Positions 36,119 through 45,083 of a DNA stretch of 64,000 bases are shown here, piece after piece (within the stretch, counting starts at the first letter, position 1; every line of letters starts with the position of its first letter). The notes beneath the pieces were generated by a model that saw only the letters and a program-made list of their open reading frames with translations, made no database searches and was not told the DNA's origin. Made by a program: the position numbers and the translations under genes. The stretch spans positions 1 through 64,000 of the forward strand of contig CAZIVO010000007.1 of the NCBI GenBank assembly GCA_964542765.1. The letters run 5' to 3'. Source of the DNA: CAZIVO01 sp964542765. Lineage in GTDB: Bacteria > Planctomycetota > UBA1135 > UBA2386.

Positions 36119-36679
36119 TCAGGTTGTCTTGCTCAGAAAGGACCAGCGGAAGCGAAATCTTGCAACGATGGTTCCATCGCTCATCTTGCCCACCGTCTCC
36201 GCTTCGACGGAAGCCGGTTCGCCCGTCTCCACCGTGTTGCGGACAGCGTCGAAGAACTTCTCACCTTCCTCGCATGTGAAATTCGTTGTTCCGGTGGCCT
36301 TCTTGAGGAACTCCGCTTCCATCCGCACCGGCAACATCGAAACCTTGGTGGTGGCAATGTGCGTGGCCACGACCGCGATGGCTCCTGTCGAGAGTTCTGC
36401 GGCCATCGATAATGCGGCGAAGTAGGTTGATCGAAAGGGGTTTGTCGATCGCCAGCCGTAGGGAACGGTCGCGGTGCAACCATCTCTGGAGAGGGATTTG
36501 ATGCGCAGGCCTGCAAACAGGCCCAGCGGCAGGTTCCGCAACATGTAGAGCCTGAACCAGAAAGGACTCAGCATCCGGCCGATCATCTTGTTTCCGGCCT
36601 CCCCCAACTCACCTCGCGGATCTTCCCGCACTGCCGAGCCATCGGCAGTTGAGTGGGTGATGGGTGTGGATTCTTGCAT
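36119..36679 (-). CDS. DUF4442 hotdog-fold putative thioesterase
   Basis: A 186-residue protein. RLYMLRNLPLGLFAGLRIKSLSRDGCTATVPYGWRSTNPFRSTYFAALSMAAELS is the DUF4442 / YiiD C-terminal-like hotdog signature, and VEAEFLKKATGTTNFTCEEG and DGTIVARFRFRWSF form the outer strands. ATG 36679 was selected; the frame remains open to 36901, but that stretch crosses an 11-bp tandem repeat and reads as non-coding. Probably an acyl-CoA or acyl-ACP thioesterase-type protein of unknown substrate. Confidence 0.82.
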   Translation of the reverse strand: MQESTPITHSTADGSAVREDPRGELGEAGNKMIGRMLSPFWFRLYMLRNLPLGLFAGLRIKSLSRDGCTATVPYGWRSTNPFRSTYFAALSMAAELSTGAIAVVATHIATTKVSMLPVRMEAEFLKKATGTTNFTCEEGEKFFDAVRNTVETGEPASVEAETVGKMSDGTIVARFRFRWSFLSKTT

Positions 36680-36769
36680 GCTCAGCTTTGCTCCCGAAGA
36701 CCGTGCGTTGGCATTATCTGGAGTTTCGAGACCGACGGGAGCATACGACCGACCCCTGGGGATTTTTTT

Positions 36770-36813
36770 GCCCGAGTTTTGCCCGAGTTTTGCCCGAGTT
36801 TTGCCCGAGTTCT
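36770..36813. repeat. Four tandem copies of an 11-bp unit
   Basis: GCCCGAGTTTT is repeated at 36770, 36781, 36792 and 36803; the last copy reads GCCCGAGTTCT. It lies between the divergent DUF4442 and first ELW repeat genes. A period of 11 bp places the copies roughly on one DNA face, as for an array of protein-binding sites, but replication slippage is equally possible. Confidence 0.9.
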
Positions 36814-36849
36814 GCGCGGAGCAAGCCCTCTGTCCCTTGATCGTCCTTA

Positions 36850-36877
36850 TTGGGCTAAGATAGTGGTTGGGTAGAAT
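36850..36877 (+). promoter_or_regulatory. Candidate promoter of the first ELW repeat gene
   Basis: TTGGGC (36850-36855) and TAGAAT (36872-36877) are separated by 16 nt and lie 48 nt before ATG 36926. It resembles a housekeeping sigma promoter with a weak -35. Confidence 0.35.
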
Positions 36878-36925
36878 ATCCCGCAACCTCCCTTTCCGCA
36901 TCAGATGCCCAAGGACTCCCTCCCC

Positions 36926-39900
36926 ATGCGTTCTCCCTCCTTCCTTCTCGCTCTCCTCTTCGCCGGTGCTTCAGTCTCCGCTCAGACGCTGATCAAGGAC
37001 ATCAGATCCGCGAGCACCAATGAAGGGTCGAACCCGGGCCGTTCCGTGACGATGGGCAACAAGCATTACTTCGCTGCACAGGTTCGCGAAACCACCGGCC
37101 GCNNNNNNNNNNAACTGTACGTGACCGATGGAACGACGGCTGGCACCAGACTGGTCAAGGATATCCGTGGTGGCCGTTCGGGCTCGTCTCCTCTGCATCT
37201 CACGGTCTTCAAGAACGCCCTCTACTTTTCCGCGATCGGTTCCGGTGGTCGTGAGTTGTGGACGAGTGATGGCACGGGCGCGGGCACGGTTCGCGTTGCG
37301 GACATCAATCCTGGGGGCCCCGGCTCAGCTCCGGCAAACTTGACGGTGGTCGGCTCCAATCTTCTGTATTTCACGGCGATCACTGCTGCGGCCGGGCGTG
37401 AGTTGTGGAAGACCGACGGCACCGAGAAGGGGACGGTTCTGCTCAAGGATATCTATGGCGGCAAGGTTGGTTCGGAACCTGCGAGCCTCATCGCTTTCGG
37501 GGCTACCCTGATCTTTCGAGCAACGACCGCTGCGGCCGGCACCGAGTTGTGGGAATGCGGCCCTCTCGGCGGGGCGGGCGCATCGGTCGTCAAGGACATC
37601 AACCCGGGAACGGGGAGTTCCAACATGGCTTTTCCGGTGCTGTTCAATGGCTCGGTTTGGTTCCAGGCTACCAGCACCGCCAATGGTGCGGAATTGTGGA
37701 AGACCAATGCCACCGCAGCCGGCACCGTGCTGGTGAAGGATCTCAAGACGGGGTCGATGGGTTCCAGTCCTCAAAATCTTGCAGTGGTGGGGAACAAGAT
37801 CCTCTTCACGGCTGACGTTACCGGAGGCCGTGAACTCTGGGCGACCGATGGCACTGCCACCGGCACGAAACTCGTCAAGGACATCCAACCAGGCGCCACC
37901 GGTTCCAGTCCGGCAGAGTTCAAAGTTTTCGGCTCATCACTCTTCTTTACTGCGCAGACGGTTGCCGGGCGCGAGCTGTGGAAGAGCGATGGCTCGACGG
38001 CGGGCACGATCCTGATCAAGGACATCAATGCGGGTGCTCCGGGGTCGATGCCCAAGGAGCTTTTTCCATTTGGCAAGAGCCTGTATTTCACGGCGATTAC
38101 CGCCGCGACCGGGCGTGAGTTGTGGAAGACCGATGGCACATCAAGCGGAACGGTTCTCGTTGCCGACATCATCAAGGGCAGCGGCAGTTCGGCGGCGAAG
38201 AATCTCGGCAGCGGCGGCTCGAAGTTGATCTTCAATGCGACGACCCTCGCATATGGATCCGAACTCTGGGCGACCGATGGCACTGCTACCGGCACGGCTC
38301 TGCTCAAGGACATCTCCGGTCCGATGAATCATTCGCGGCCGAAGGGGTTTGTCTCTCTCGGTGATCTTTCCCTCTTCGTCGCTGATGACGGCAAGTCGGG
38401 TATCGAACTGTGGAAGACCGATGGCACGGCCAAGGGTACGAGCTTGGTGAAGGACATCGTTCCTGCCGTCAACGGCGGCGGTCCGGTGCTCCTCACTTCG
38501 GTGGGAGATTATGCAGTGTTCCGTGTCAACGATGGCAAGGTCGGCACCGAACTGTGGAGGACCGATGGCACTGCTGCCGGCACGATTCTTCTGAAAGACA
38601 TCAACCCGGGAACCAAGACTTCGGCGGCCAGCGGACTCAGCGTGCTCAAGGGGTCGGTCTATTTTCGCGCCAATGACGGCAAGTCGGGTTTTGAACTGTG
38701 GAAGACCGACGGCACGGCTGCGGGAACGATCATGGTCAAGGATGTCTTTCCGGGCAAAGCTGCAGGCGGTGTGAACTCGCTCACGCGGTGTGGCGACAAG
38801 CTCTACTTCCGTGCCGGTGACGGCAAGGTGGGCCAAGAACTGTGGATGAGCGATGGCACCAAGGCGGGCACGAAGCTCGTCAAGGACATCCGCAAGGGCA
38901 AGCCGAGTTCGCATCCGCAGAACATGACTCTGGTTGGTTCGACGGTCTATTTCACGGCGGAGATTCCGCTGTTTGGTCGCGAGCTCTACAAGAGCGATGG
39001 CAGCAAGGGTCCAGGCACCTCGCTGGTCGCCAACATCAACCCGGGCAAGGAGGGTTCGAACCCTAATCATCTCACCGATGTCAACGGCACCTTGATGTTC
39101 GTGGCGGAGACCCCGAATGCCGGCGCCGAACTGTGGAAGAGCGATGGCACGGCGGTTGGCACGGTGATGGTCAAGGATATCAACCCGGGTCCAACCGGGA
39201 GCGCACCACGATCGCTGGTGAGCGCCAATGGGAAACTGTTCTTCACCGCAGATGTGGTGGGACCCGGCCGCGAACTCTGGGTGAGTGACGGCACGGCGAC
39301 GGGCACCAATCTCGTCAAGGACCTGTTGCCCGGAGCCGGCAGTGGGATTGGCATGATGGTACAGGCAGGCATGGGCTCGAGGGTTGTTTTCCGTGGCCGG
39401 GACACGGCGACGGACTGGGAACTCTTCGTTTCCGATGGCACGGCGGCCGGCACGGTACGCGTTGTCGATGTCCGCAAGGGGGCAGCGGGTTCCAATATCC
39501 AGTCCATCCGCGCCTGTATCGGCCGGATTCTCTTTCAAGCTGACGATGGCAAGGTCGGCAGTGAACTCCATGCCGTTCCGATGAAGGCCGTCGGTGGTAC
39601 TTGGATCGCTAATTATGGCAAGGGCTGTGCCGGCGGTAGCGGCAAGATTCCGGCCATGAAGTCCGATGGCTCTCCGACGCTCGGCGCCAAGACCTTCGCT
39701 GCCGTGATCACGGACAGTCGCCCGGCGGCTCCCTGCGCCTTGCTCGTCGGGATCAGGATCAATCTCCCGATCGGCAATGGTTGCACGCTCCTCGCCCATT
39801 CCCTGGTGGAAATCTTGGCCACGACGAGTGCGGCAGGACTGGCGAAGTTCCCCATTCCGATCCCCAATAACACCTTCGTCCTCGGTGCCAAGGTGGCTTT

Positions 39901-39985
39901 CACCGGTGCGGTCATCGATCCCGGCGGCAAGGCCTTTGGCGCTGCTGGTGTGGCTGATGGTCTCGAGATCATCGTAGGCAGGTGA
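36926..39985 (+). CDS. Exported ELWxxDGTxxGT repeat protein, paralogue 1
   Basis: 1019 residues from ATG 36926; ATG 36905 would only lengthen the region before the signal peptide (SFLLALLFAGASVSAQ). The body is 17 repeats of about 47 residues with consensus ELWKTDGTAAGTxLVKDIxPG..., a beta-propeller-like or solenoid arrangement; the fourth copy is degenerate (ELWECGPLGGAG). A final ELHAVPMK leads into a C-terminal domain of about 130 residues (NYGKGCAGGSGKIPAM, FPIPIPNNTFVLGAKVAFTGAVIDPGGKAFGAAGVADGLEI) shared with paralogue 2. A 10-N gap falls in the first repeat, at the position of the conserved Glu. Probably cell-surface or secreted; the ligand is unknown. Confidence 0.88.
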   Translation: MRSPSFLLALLFAGASVSAQTLIKDIRSASTNEGSNPGRSVTMGNKHYFAAQVRETTGRXXXXLYVTDGTTAGTRLVKDIRGGRSGSSPLHLTVFKNALYFSAIGSGGRELWTSDGTGAGTVRVADINPGGPGSAPANLTVVGSNLLYFTAITAAAGRELWKTDGTEKGTVLLKDIYGGKVGSEPASLIAFGATLIFRATTAAAGTELWECGPLGGAGASVVKDINPGTGSSNMAFPVLFNGSVWFQATSTANGAELWKTNATAAGTVLVKDLKTGSMGSSPQNLAVVGNKILFTADVTGGRELWATDGTATGTKLVKDIQPGATGSSPAEFKVFGSSLFFTAQTVAGRELWKSDGSTAGTILIKDINAGAPGSMPKELFPFGKSLYFTAITAATGRELWKTDGTSSGTVLVADIIKGSGSSAAKNLGSGGSKLIFNATTLAYGSELWATDGTATGTALLKDISGPMNHSRPKGFVSLGDLSLFVADDGKSGIELWKTDGTAKGTSLVKDIVPAVNGGGPVLLTSVGDYAVFRVNDGKVGTELWRTDGTAAGTILLKDINPGTKTSAASGLSVLKGSVYFRANDGKSGFELWKTDGTAAGTIMVKDVFPGKAAGGVNSLTRCGDKLYFRAGDGKVGQELWMSDGTKAGTKLVKDIRKGKPSSHPQNMTLVGSTVYFTAEIPLFGRELYKSDGSKGPGTSLVANINPGKEGSNPNHLTDVNGTLMFVAETPNAGAELWKSDGTAVGTVMVKDINPGPTGSAPRSLVSANGKLFFTADVVGPGRELWVSDGTATGTNLVKDLLPGAGSGIGMMVQAGMGSRVVFRGRDTATDWELFVSDGTAAGTVRVVDVRKGAAGSNIQSIRACIGRILFQADDGKVGSELHAVPMKAVGGTWIANYGKGCAGGSGKIPAMKSDGSPTLGAKTFAAVITDSRPAAPCALLVGIRINLPIGNGCTLLAHSLVEILATTSAAGLAKFPIPIPNNTFVLGAKVAFTGAVIDPGGKAFGAAGVADGLEIIVGR
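37103..37112. other. Run of 10 N (assembly gap) inside the first ELW repeat
   Basis: The flanks are ...CGC and AACTGTAC. The conserved repeat reads GR-E-LY at this place, which needs only CGC-GAA-CTG-TAC, so one G would fill the gap exactly. Replacing 10 N by 1 base keeps the frame. The N-run is therefore probably a placeholder for a 1-bp gap or a joined overlap. Confidence 0.8.
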
Positions 39986-40324
39986 GGGGACGGGTGGCTC
40001 GATAGTGCCGCGGACATAACCTCATCGAAGATGGCGGTTTCCATCGCCGCGATTTATCGCGGCCGGGTGTCTCCGGCGCGGAAGATCCGTCGGCGCAAAC
40101 TTCCTTGGCAAGGGCTTTGATCGCTATTGGGGGGGCGAAAGAGGTCGCTTTTTGGCCGCTGGAGGAGAGTGATCATCTTCTCCGAAAATATTCTTCCCGA
40201 CCTCACCTGCCCGTTTCGGCTTGCCGTCGCGGGGTTCGTGATAGACTGCTCATACACCAAGAGGCCCGTTGGCCCGGGTGTCACCGTCCATTTCTCTCCC
40301 TCCTCATCTCAAGGATTCCCACCC
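39986..40324 (+). other. Intergenic region between the two ELW repeat genes
   Basis: This 339-bp stretch has no supported gene. A GCCGCGA-TTTA-TCGCGGC hairpin (40046-40063) without T-tract follows the first gene. An extended -10 candidate, TGATAGACT (40239-40247), lies 77 nt before ATG 40325, with TTGCCG (40221-40226) as a possible but close -35. No Shine-Dalgarno sequence is evident before the ATG. Confidence 0.5.
40046..40063 (+). terminator. Hairpin after the first ELW repeat gene
   Basis: GCCGCGA (40046-40052) pairs with TCGCGGC (40057-40063) over a TTTA loop, 60 nt after the stop at 39985. No T-tract follows. Confidence 0.35.
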
Positions 40325-43300
40325 ATGCGCAAGGTCTTTGCATCCCTCATTCTCGTTGCCATCGGAAGCGTTGTTTCCGCTCAAACTCTGGTCAAGGATA
40401 TCAAGTCCTCTCCGACCAACGCGGGCTCCTCTCCGGCCAACATCGTTCAACTGGGTACGGCCCACTACTTTGCGGCAACCGTTGCTGACACGGTAGGTCG
40501 CGAACTCTACAAGACCGACGGCACTGCAGCTGGCACGACTCTGGTCCTGGATATTCGCAAGGGTCTGCTCGGTTCAGATCCACAGGTATTGACGGTCATG
40601 GGCAACGCCATCTATTTCTCCGCTAACTCTGCCGGTGGTCGCGAACTGTGGAAGAGCGATGGCACGGCAGCTGGCACGAAAATCGTCAAGAACATTCGTC
40701 CTGGTGGAGCCTGGTCGACTCCGCAACAGATGACGGTCAGCGGCACCACCCTCTACTTCTCCGCGGTGGGTACGGCCGGTCGCGAACTGTGGAAGAGCGA
40801 CGGCACGGCAGCCGGCACGGTCCAGGTCAAGGATATCTATCCCGGTACAGTGGGCTCGAATCCCACGGAGTTGCGCGTGGTCGGCACCACCTTGATGTTC
40901 AGGGCGCGTGCAGCCGGCAATGATTACGAGTTGTGGAAGAGCGACGGCACCGCAGCTGGCACCGTTTTGGTCAAGGATATCCAGGTTGGCGCGAAGCAAT
41001 CGTTCATTGGCCACGCTGCGGTGTTCGCTGGCGGCTACTGGTTCAAGGCGACCGATGGCGTGAACGGCGGCGAACTGTGGAAGAGTGATGGCACGGCAGC
41101 CGGCACGATGATGGTCAAGGACATCAAGACCGGCAAGAACAGTTCACAGCCCTTCTACCTGAAGGTGTCGGGCAAGACGCTTTACTTTACTGCTCACGTT
41201 GGAAGTTCAGGCCGCGAACTCTGGTCGACCGATGGCACGGCGATCGGCACCAAGCTGGTGCTGGATGCCAACCCAGGGAAACCAGACTCGAACCCTCTCA
41301 ACCTGACGGCTTCGGGCACGGATCTCTACTTCTCTGCGCTCACCGCTGGTGGAGGGCGTGAGTTGTGGAAGAGCGATGGCACTCCGGTGGGCACGGCCAT
41401 GGTCAAGGATATCCATCCTGGTGCCACGGGCACGCCACCGGTGGCGAATGGGTCCGATCCTGTCGGCATGATAGCAGTTGGCAAGAGCCTTGCTTTCTCT
41501 GCTGACGATGGCAAGGGTGGCCGCGAGTTGTGGAAGACCGACGGCACCGCAGCTGGCACCGTTTTGGTCAAGGACATCAATGCGGGTGCGGACGCCTCGA
41601 CACCAGCCAACTTCACGGCTGCTGGCGCGAAGATTCTCTTTTCTGCTGACGATGGCACTGCCGGATCCGAACTCTGGTCGACCGATGGCTCAACGGCCGG
41701 GACGGTAATGGTCAAGGATATCGATCCTCCCAACACCAACTCGAAGCCGATCAACTTTGCCTCCTATCCCGATGGCGTGATCTTCCAGGCCGAAGGCACC
41801 ACGGGCGGTAAGGAGCTCTGGAAGAGTGACGGCACTGCAGCCGGCACGGTGATGATCAAGGACATCAATCCGACCGGCCACAGCAACCCGAGTTTCATCA
41901 CCACCAAACTCGGAGTCCAGGCAGCCTATTTCCGCGCCAATGACGGCAAGACAGGCAATGAACTGTGGAAGACCGATGGCACCACTGCCGGCACCACCTT
42001 GATCAAGGATATCTGCGTTGGTGTAGCGAACTCTGATCCGAGTAAGTTCGTGGGCTTTGCCGGTGCAGTCTTTTTCCGCGCCAATGACGGCAAGGCGGGC
42101 AGTGAACTGTGGAAGACCGATGGCACGGCAGCCGGCACGGCCATGTTCAAGGACATCAATCCGGGCGGCCCCGGCTCAGGTATGGATCAGCCCCTCGTGG
42201 TTGGCAAGACGCTCTACTTCCGCGCCAATGACGGTACGAGCGGCAATGAGTTGTGGAAGAGCGATGGCACGGTGGCGGGCACGGTGCTGATCAAGGACAT
42301 CAACCCCGGCATTGCTAATTCGAACCCGTGGAATCTGATGGCGATCGGCAGCACTCTCTATTTCCGCGCCATCACGGCCACCAATGGCAATGAGCTGTGG
42401 AAGAGCGATGGCACTGCAGCCGGCACGACCATGGTGCTCGACATCAATGCGGGCGCCCTCAGTTCCACGCCGGATTACCTCGTGAATGTGAGAGCTACGC
42501 TCTACTTCACGGCCATCACTGCCGCATCTGGCCGTGAGCTATGGAAGAGCGATGGCACGGCTACGGGCACAACGCTGGTCAAGGATATCAGGGTTGGAGT
42601 TGCCAGCGGCGCACCGCAGCCGATCATCAATGGTGGCGGCACCCTTCTCTTCTCGGCGATCAGCGGCACGTCTGGCCGTGAGCTGTGGAAGAGTGATGGC
42701 ACTGCGGCGGGCACCATGATGGTCACCGATCTGAGAGCTGGAAACAACGCCGGCGGAGTCAACGGGAATGTGCTGGGCTTTATCCATGCAGGCCTGGGCG
42801 CGCGCGTGATTTTCCGGGGGCGTTCCCGGAATGCGGACTGGGAGCTCTTCGTCTCCGATGGCACTGCGGCGGGTACCACGCTTGTCGCCGACATCAAGCC
42901 GGGCAAGCCAGGGTCCTTCCCTTACAACCTCACCCAGAGCGGTACCAGGATCTACTTCCAGGCCGACGACGGCAAGACTGGCATCGAACTCCACTCCGTT
43001 TCGATGAAGGACGTTGGCGGTGCCTGGATCGCCAATTACGGCAAGGGTTGCGCTGGCGGCAGCGGTAAGACTCCGGCGATGAGGTCAGCCGGCATACCGA
43101 AGGTCGGCAACGGTGCCTTCGCCACGATGATTGCGAACAGTCTCGCGGCGGCGCCTTGTGCGCTGATGGTTGGCACGAAAACGAGTTTCCCGATCGGTGG
43201 TGGCTGCACCCTCCTCGTTCAGCCTATCGTGACCCTCCCGAGCAAGACGAGCACCAGGGGAGCGGCGAATTACGGCATCCCGATTCCCAATAACACCTAC

Positions 43301-43408
43301 CTCCTCGGTGCGGATTTGAGCTTCACCGGCGTGGTCCTCGATCCTGGCGGCAAGGCCTTTGGTGCCGCGGGTGTAGCTGACGGCATCGAGATCACCATCG
43401 GCAAGTAA
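40325..43408 (+). CDS. Exported ELWxxDGTxxGT repeat protein, paralogue 2
   Basis: 1027 residues from ATG 40325, chosen because it gives a clean signal peptide (MRKVFASLILVAIGSVVSAQ). It has 17 repeats, more uniform than in paralogue 1 (many are exactly ELWKSDGTAAGT), then ELHSVSMK and the same C-terminal domain (NYGKGCAGGSGKTPAM, GIPIPNNTYLLGADLSFTGVVLDPGGKAFGAAGVADGIEI). Equal repeat number and the shared C-terminal domain point to tandem gene duplication rather than independent repeat growth. The C-terminal domain resembles the end of the protein at 3957-5027. It is expected to be exported; a role in adhesion or polymer binding is only a guess. Confidence 0.9.
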   Translation: MRKVFASLILVAIGSVVSAQTLVKDIKSSPTNAGSSPANIVQLGTAHYFAATVADTVGRELYKTDGTAAGTTLVLDIRKGLLGSDPQVLTVMGNAIYFSANSAGGRELWKSDGTAAGTKIVKNIRPGGAWSTPQQMTVSGTTLYFSAVGTAGRELWKSDGTAAGTVQVKDIYPGTVGSNPTELRVVGTTLMFRARAAGNDYELWKSDGTAAGTVLVKDIQVGAKQSFIGHAAVFAGGYWFKATDGVNGGELWKSDGTAAGTMMVKDIKTGKNSSQPFYLKVSGKTLYFTAHVGSSGRELWSTDGTAIGTKLVLDANPGKPDSNPLNLTASGTDLYFSALTAGGGRELWKSDGTPVGTAMVKDIHPGATGTPPVANGSDPVGMIAVGKSLAFSADDGKGGRELWKTDGTAAGTVLVKDINAGADASTPANFTAAGAKILFSADDGTAGSELWSTDGSTAGTVMVKDIDPPNTNSKPINFASYPDGVIFQAEGTTGGKELWKSDGTAAGTVMIKDINPTGHSNPSFITTKLGVQAAYFRANDGKTGNELWKTDGTTAGTTLIKDICVGVANSDPSKFVGFAGAVFFRANDGKAGSELWKTDGTAAGTAMFKDINPGGPGSGMDQPLVVGKTLYFRANDGTSGNELWKSDGTVAGTVLIKDINPGIANSNPWNLMAIGSTLYFRAITATNGNELWKSDGTAAGTTMVLDINAGALSSTPDYLVNVRATLYFTAITAASGRELWKSDGTATGTTLVKDIRVGVASGAPQPIINGGGTLLFSAISGTSGRELWKSDGTAAGTMMVTDLRAGNNAGGVNGNVLGFIHAGLGARVIFRGRSRNADWELFVSDGTAAGTTLVADIKPGKPGSFPYNLTQSGTRIYFQADDGKTGIELHSVSMKDVGGAWIANYGKGCAGGSGKTPAMRSAGIPKVGNGAFATMIANSLAAAPCALMVGTKTSFPIGGGCTLLVQPIVTLPSKTSTRGAANYGIPIPNNTYLLGADLSFTGVVLDPGGKAFGAAGVADGIEITIGK

Positions 43409-43437
43409 GGAACCAAGGTGCGAAAGCGCCATGGTCG

Positions 43438-43472
43438 AATGCCCCGGTCGCGCATGGCGTGGCCGGGGCATT
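43438..43472. terminator. Strong bidirectional terminator between ELW gene 2 and the moeB-type gene
   Basis: AATGCCCCGG (43438-43447) and CCGGGGCATT (43463-43472) form a perfect 10-bp GC-rich stem with a 15-nt loop in the convergent gap. The right arm abuts the minus-strand stop codon at 43473. TTTCAGTTT follows on the plus strand. This is the best terminator in the window. Confidence 0.7.
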
Positions 43473-44645
43473 TCAGTTTCCGGCCGAGCCGCAGAATTCT
43501 CCGTAGTCGATGTAGCCGGGGAAGTCCTTGCCCTCGGCGCAGTATGCGCAATCCGGGTCCGCGCGCTGTTCCAGCTCGAGAAAGCTGGCGCGCAGCGCAT
43601 CGTAGGTCAGCAGTCGCCCGACCAGCGGGTCGCCGATGCCGAGCAGGATCTTGACCGTCTCGACAGCTTCGAGCGTGCCAATGACGCCGGGCAACACTCC
43701 GAGCACGCCGGCCTCGGCACACGACGGTGCGAGTTCGGGGGGTGGCGGTTCGGGGAAGAGGCAGCGATAGCAGGGCCCCCGGCGTTCGGGATATGTGGGC
43801 CAGAAGACGCTCACCTGTCCCTCGAAACGGAAGATCGACCCATGGACATTGGGGATCTTGAACTTCACGCAGGCATCGTTGACCAGATAGCGCGTCGCGA
43901 AGTTGTCGGAGCCGTCGACGATGACCTCTTGGCCATCGAAGACCTCGTCGATGTTGGAACTGTCGAGCCTGGCATGAACGGTCTCGATCTTGATCGAGGG
44001 GTTGAGTTGGTGGAGCGCCTGGCGTGCGGAGTCGACTTTTGGTGAACCGACCTGCCAGTCCTTGTGCAGGATCTGTCGCTGCAGATTGCTGCGGTCGACG
44101 ATGTCGTCGTCGATGATGGTCAATTCACCGATGCCGGCGGCGGCGAGATAATAGGCTGCCGGAGATCCCAACCCTCCGGCGCCGACGAGCAGCACCTTGC
44201 TGTCGAGCAGTTTCTGCTGGCCGTCGGGACCGACTTCGGGGATCAAAAGGTGTCTCGCGTAGCGCTCCTGACCCGCGGCATCGAGTGAGTGCGGGATTTC
44301 AATGGGCAGCCCGGCTTCTTTCCACGCGAGAAAGCCGCCGGCGACGGAGCTGACATTCGTGTAGCCGAGTTGATTCAGCCCTTCGGCTGCAAAAAGCGAG
44401 CGGACACCGCCGCGACACATGACCATGACGGCCTGGTCCGTATCGGGGATCTCGGCCTCGACGCGGAGTTCGAGAAAGCCACGAACCAGAGGCAGGGCAC
44501 CGATCGGAAGGCCACCGGCGACCTCATCGGGTTCCCGCACATCGATCAGGACGGCACCTTCTTGTTGCAGCCGGGAGGCTTCCTTGACCGAGATCTCAGG
44601 GATGGCGCTCTTGAGTTGCTCGATCCTTGCAGCTTTGCGATTCAT
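43473..44645 (-). CDS. moeB: ThiF/MoeB-type adenylyltransferase with N-terminal rhodanese domain
   Basis: 390 residues. The rhodanese domain comes first (about 15-120) with active-site CRGGVRS; an E1-like ThiF/MoeB domain follows (about 130-390) with HLLIPEVGPDGQQKLLDSKVLLVGAGGLGSPAAYYLAAAG, NLQRQILH, DGSDNFATRYLVND and the zinc pairs CYRC and CAYC. It would adenylate the C-terminal Gly-Gly of a sulfur-carrier protein and supply sulfur via the rhodanese cysteine. The common bacterial and eukaryotic MoeB/MoeZ/Uba4 fusions carry rhodanese at the C-terminus, so this order is reversed. It overlaps the JAMM gene by ATGA (44642-44645). No ThiS/MoaD/CysO-like gene was found nearby. Confidence 0.92.
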   Translation of the reverse strand: MNRKAARIEQLKSAIPEISVKEASRLQQEGAVLIDVREPDEVAGGLPIGALPLVRGFLELRVEAEIPDTDQAVMVMCRGGVRSLFAAEGLNQLGYTNVSSVAGGFLAWKEAGLPIEIPHSLDAAGQERYARHLLIPEVGPDGQQKLLDSKVLLVGAGGLGSPAAYYLAAAGIGELTIIDDDIVDRSNLQRQILHKDWQVGSPKVDSARQALHQLNPSIKIETVHARLDSSNIDEVFDGQEVIVDGSDNFATRYLVNDACVKFKIPNVHGSIFRFEGQVSVFWPTYPERRGPCYRCLFPEPPPPELAPSCAEAGVLGVLPGVIGTLEAVETVKILLGIGDPLVGRLLTYDALRASFLELEQRADPDCAYCAEGKDFPGYIDYGEFCGSAGN

Positions 44646-45070
44646 GGTGCTTCAGCATAGCGATCTCGGCTCTGGATGCGGAACACATGGAGGGATGCTG
44701 CCCCATTGCTCTCGATGGCGGCGATCATCTGGACGTGCTCGGGCCAGGCTCTTGCGAGATCTTTCGCCGATGGTTCGGCGGTGCCACCGGGGTGGGAATG
44801 CCACACCCCGACGACTTCGAGGCCGGATTTCTCGGCCATGCGCCAGCTGTCGATCCAGTTTGTCGGGGAGATCGCGAAGCTTTGGCAGGGATCGGAAGTG
44901 GTGGTATTGGCGCAAATCTCGGCGCCGAGGATCTTGATGCCTTTCGTCGTTTTTTGGCCGAAAAGCAAGCCGCAAGCCTCGCACGGCAACTGTGCGCGGG
45001 CTGCCTCGATGACTTTTTGCCCCACGGCCTCATCGATGGTGGTTGTGTCATCCGAAATGAAGCGTCGCAT
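44642..45070 (-). CDS. JAMM/MPN metallopeptidase (M67, Mec/CysO-peptidase-like)
   Basis: A 142-residue JAB1/MPN protein. The zinc motif is complete: an upstream catalytic Glu in CEACGLLFG and VGVWHSHPGGTAEPSAKD (HxHPx7SxxD). ATG 45070 was chosen over an in-frame ATG at 45163, whose extension has no family match. Relatives such as mycobacterial Mec release cysteine or the mature Gly-Gly tail from a sulfur-carrier protein activated by a MoeB-like enzyme. Here the JAMM and MoeB-rhodanese genes overlap by 4 bp, strong evidence for a shared sulfur-transfer step. A Shine-Dalgarno-like G-run lies in a region able to form alternative hairpins. Confidence 0.88.
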   Translation of the reverse strand: MRRFISDDTTTIDEAVGQKVIEAARAQLPCEACGLLFGQKTTKGIKILGAEICANTTTSDPCQSFAISPTNWIDSWRMAEKSGLEVVGVWHSHPGGTAEPSAKDLARAWPEHVQMIAAIESNGAASLHVFRIQSRDRYAEAP

Positions 45071-45083
45071 GGCTGTTGGGGTG

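Noticed and set aside
38141..39799. 552-codon open frame on the minus strand
   Set aside because: Mirror frame of the ELW repeat gene; its apparent repeats are only the reverse of the coding repeats.
40325..43408. CRISPR-like regular repeats
   Set aside because: The periodic units are about 140-bp coding repeats of ELW proteins without unique spacers; no CRISPR array is present.
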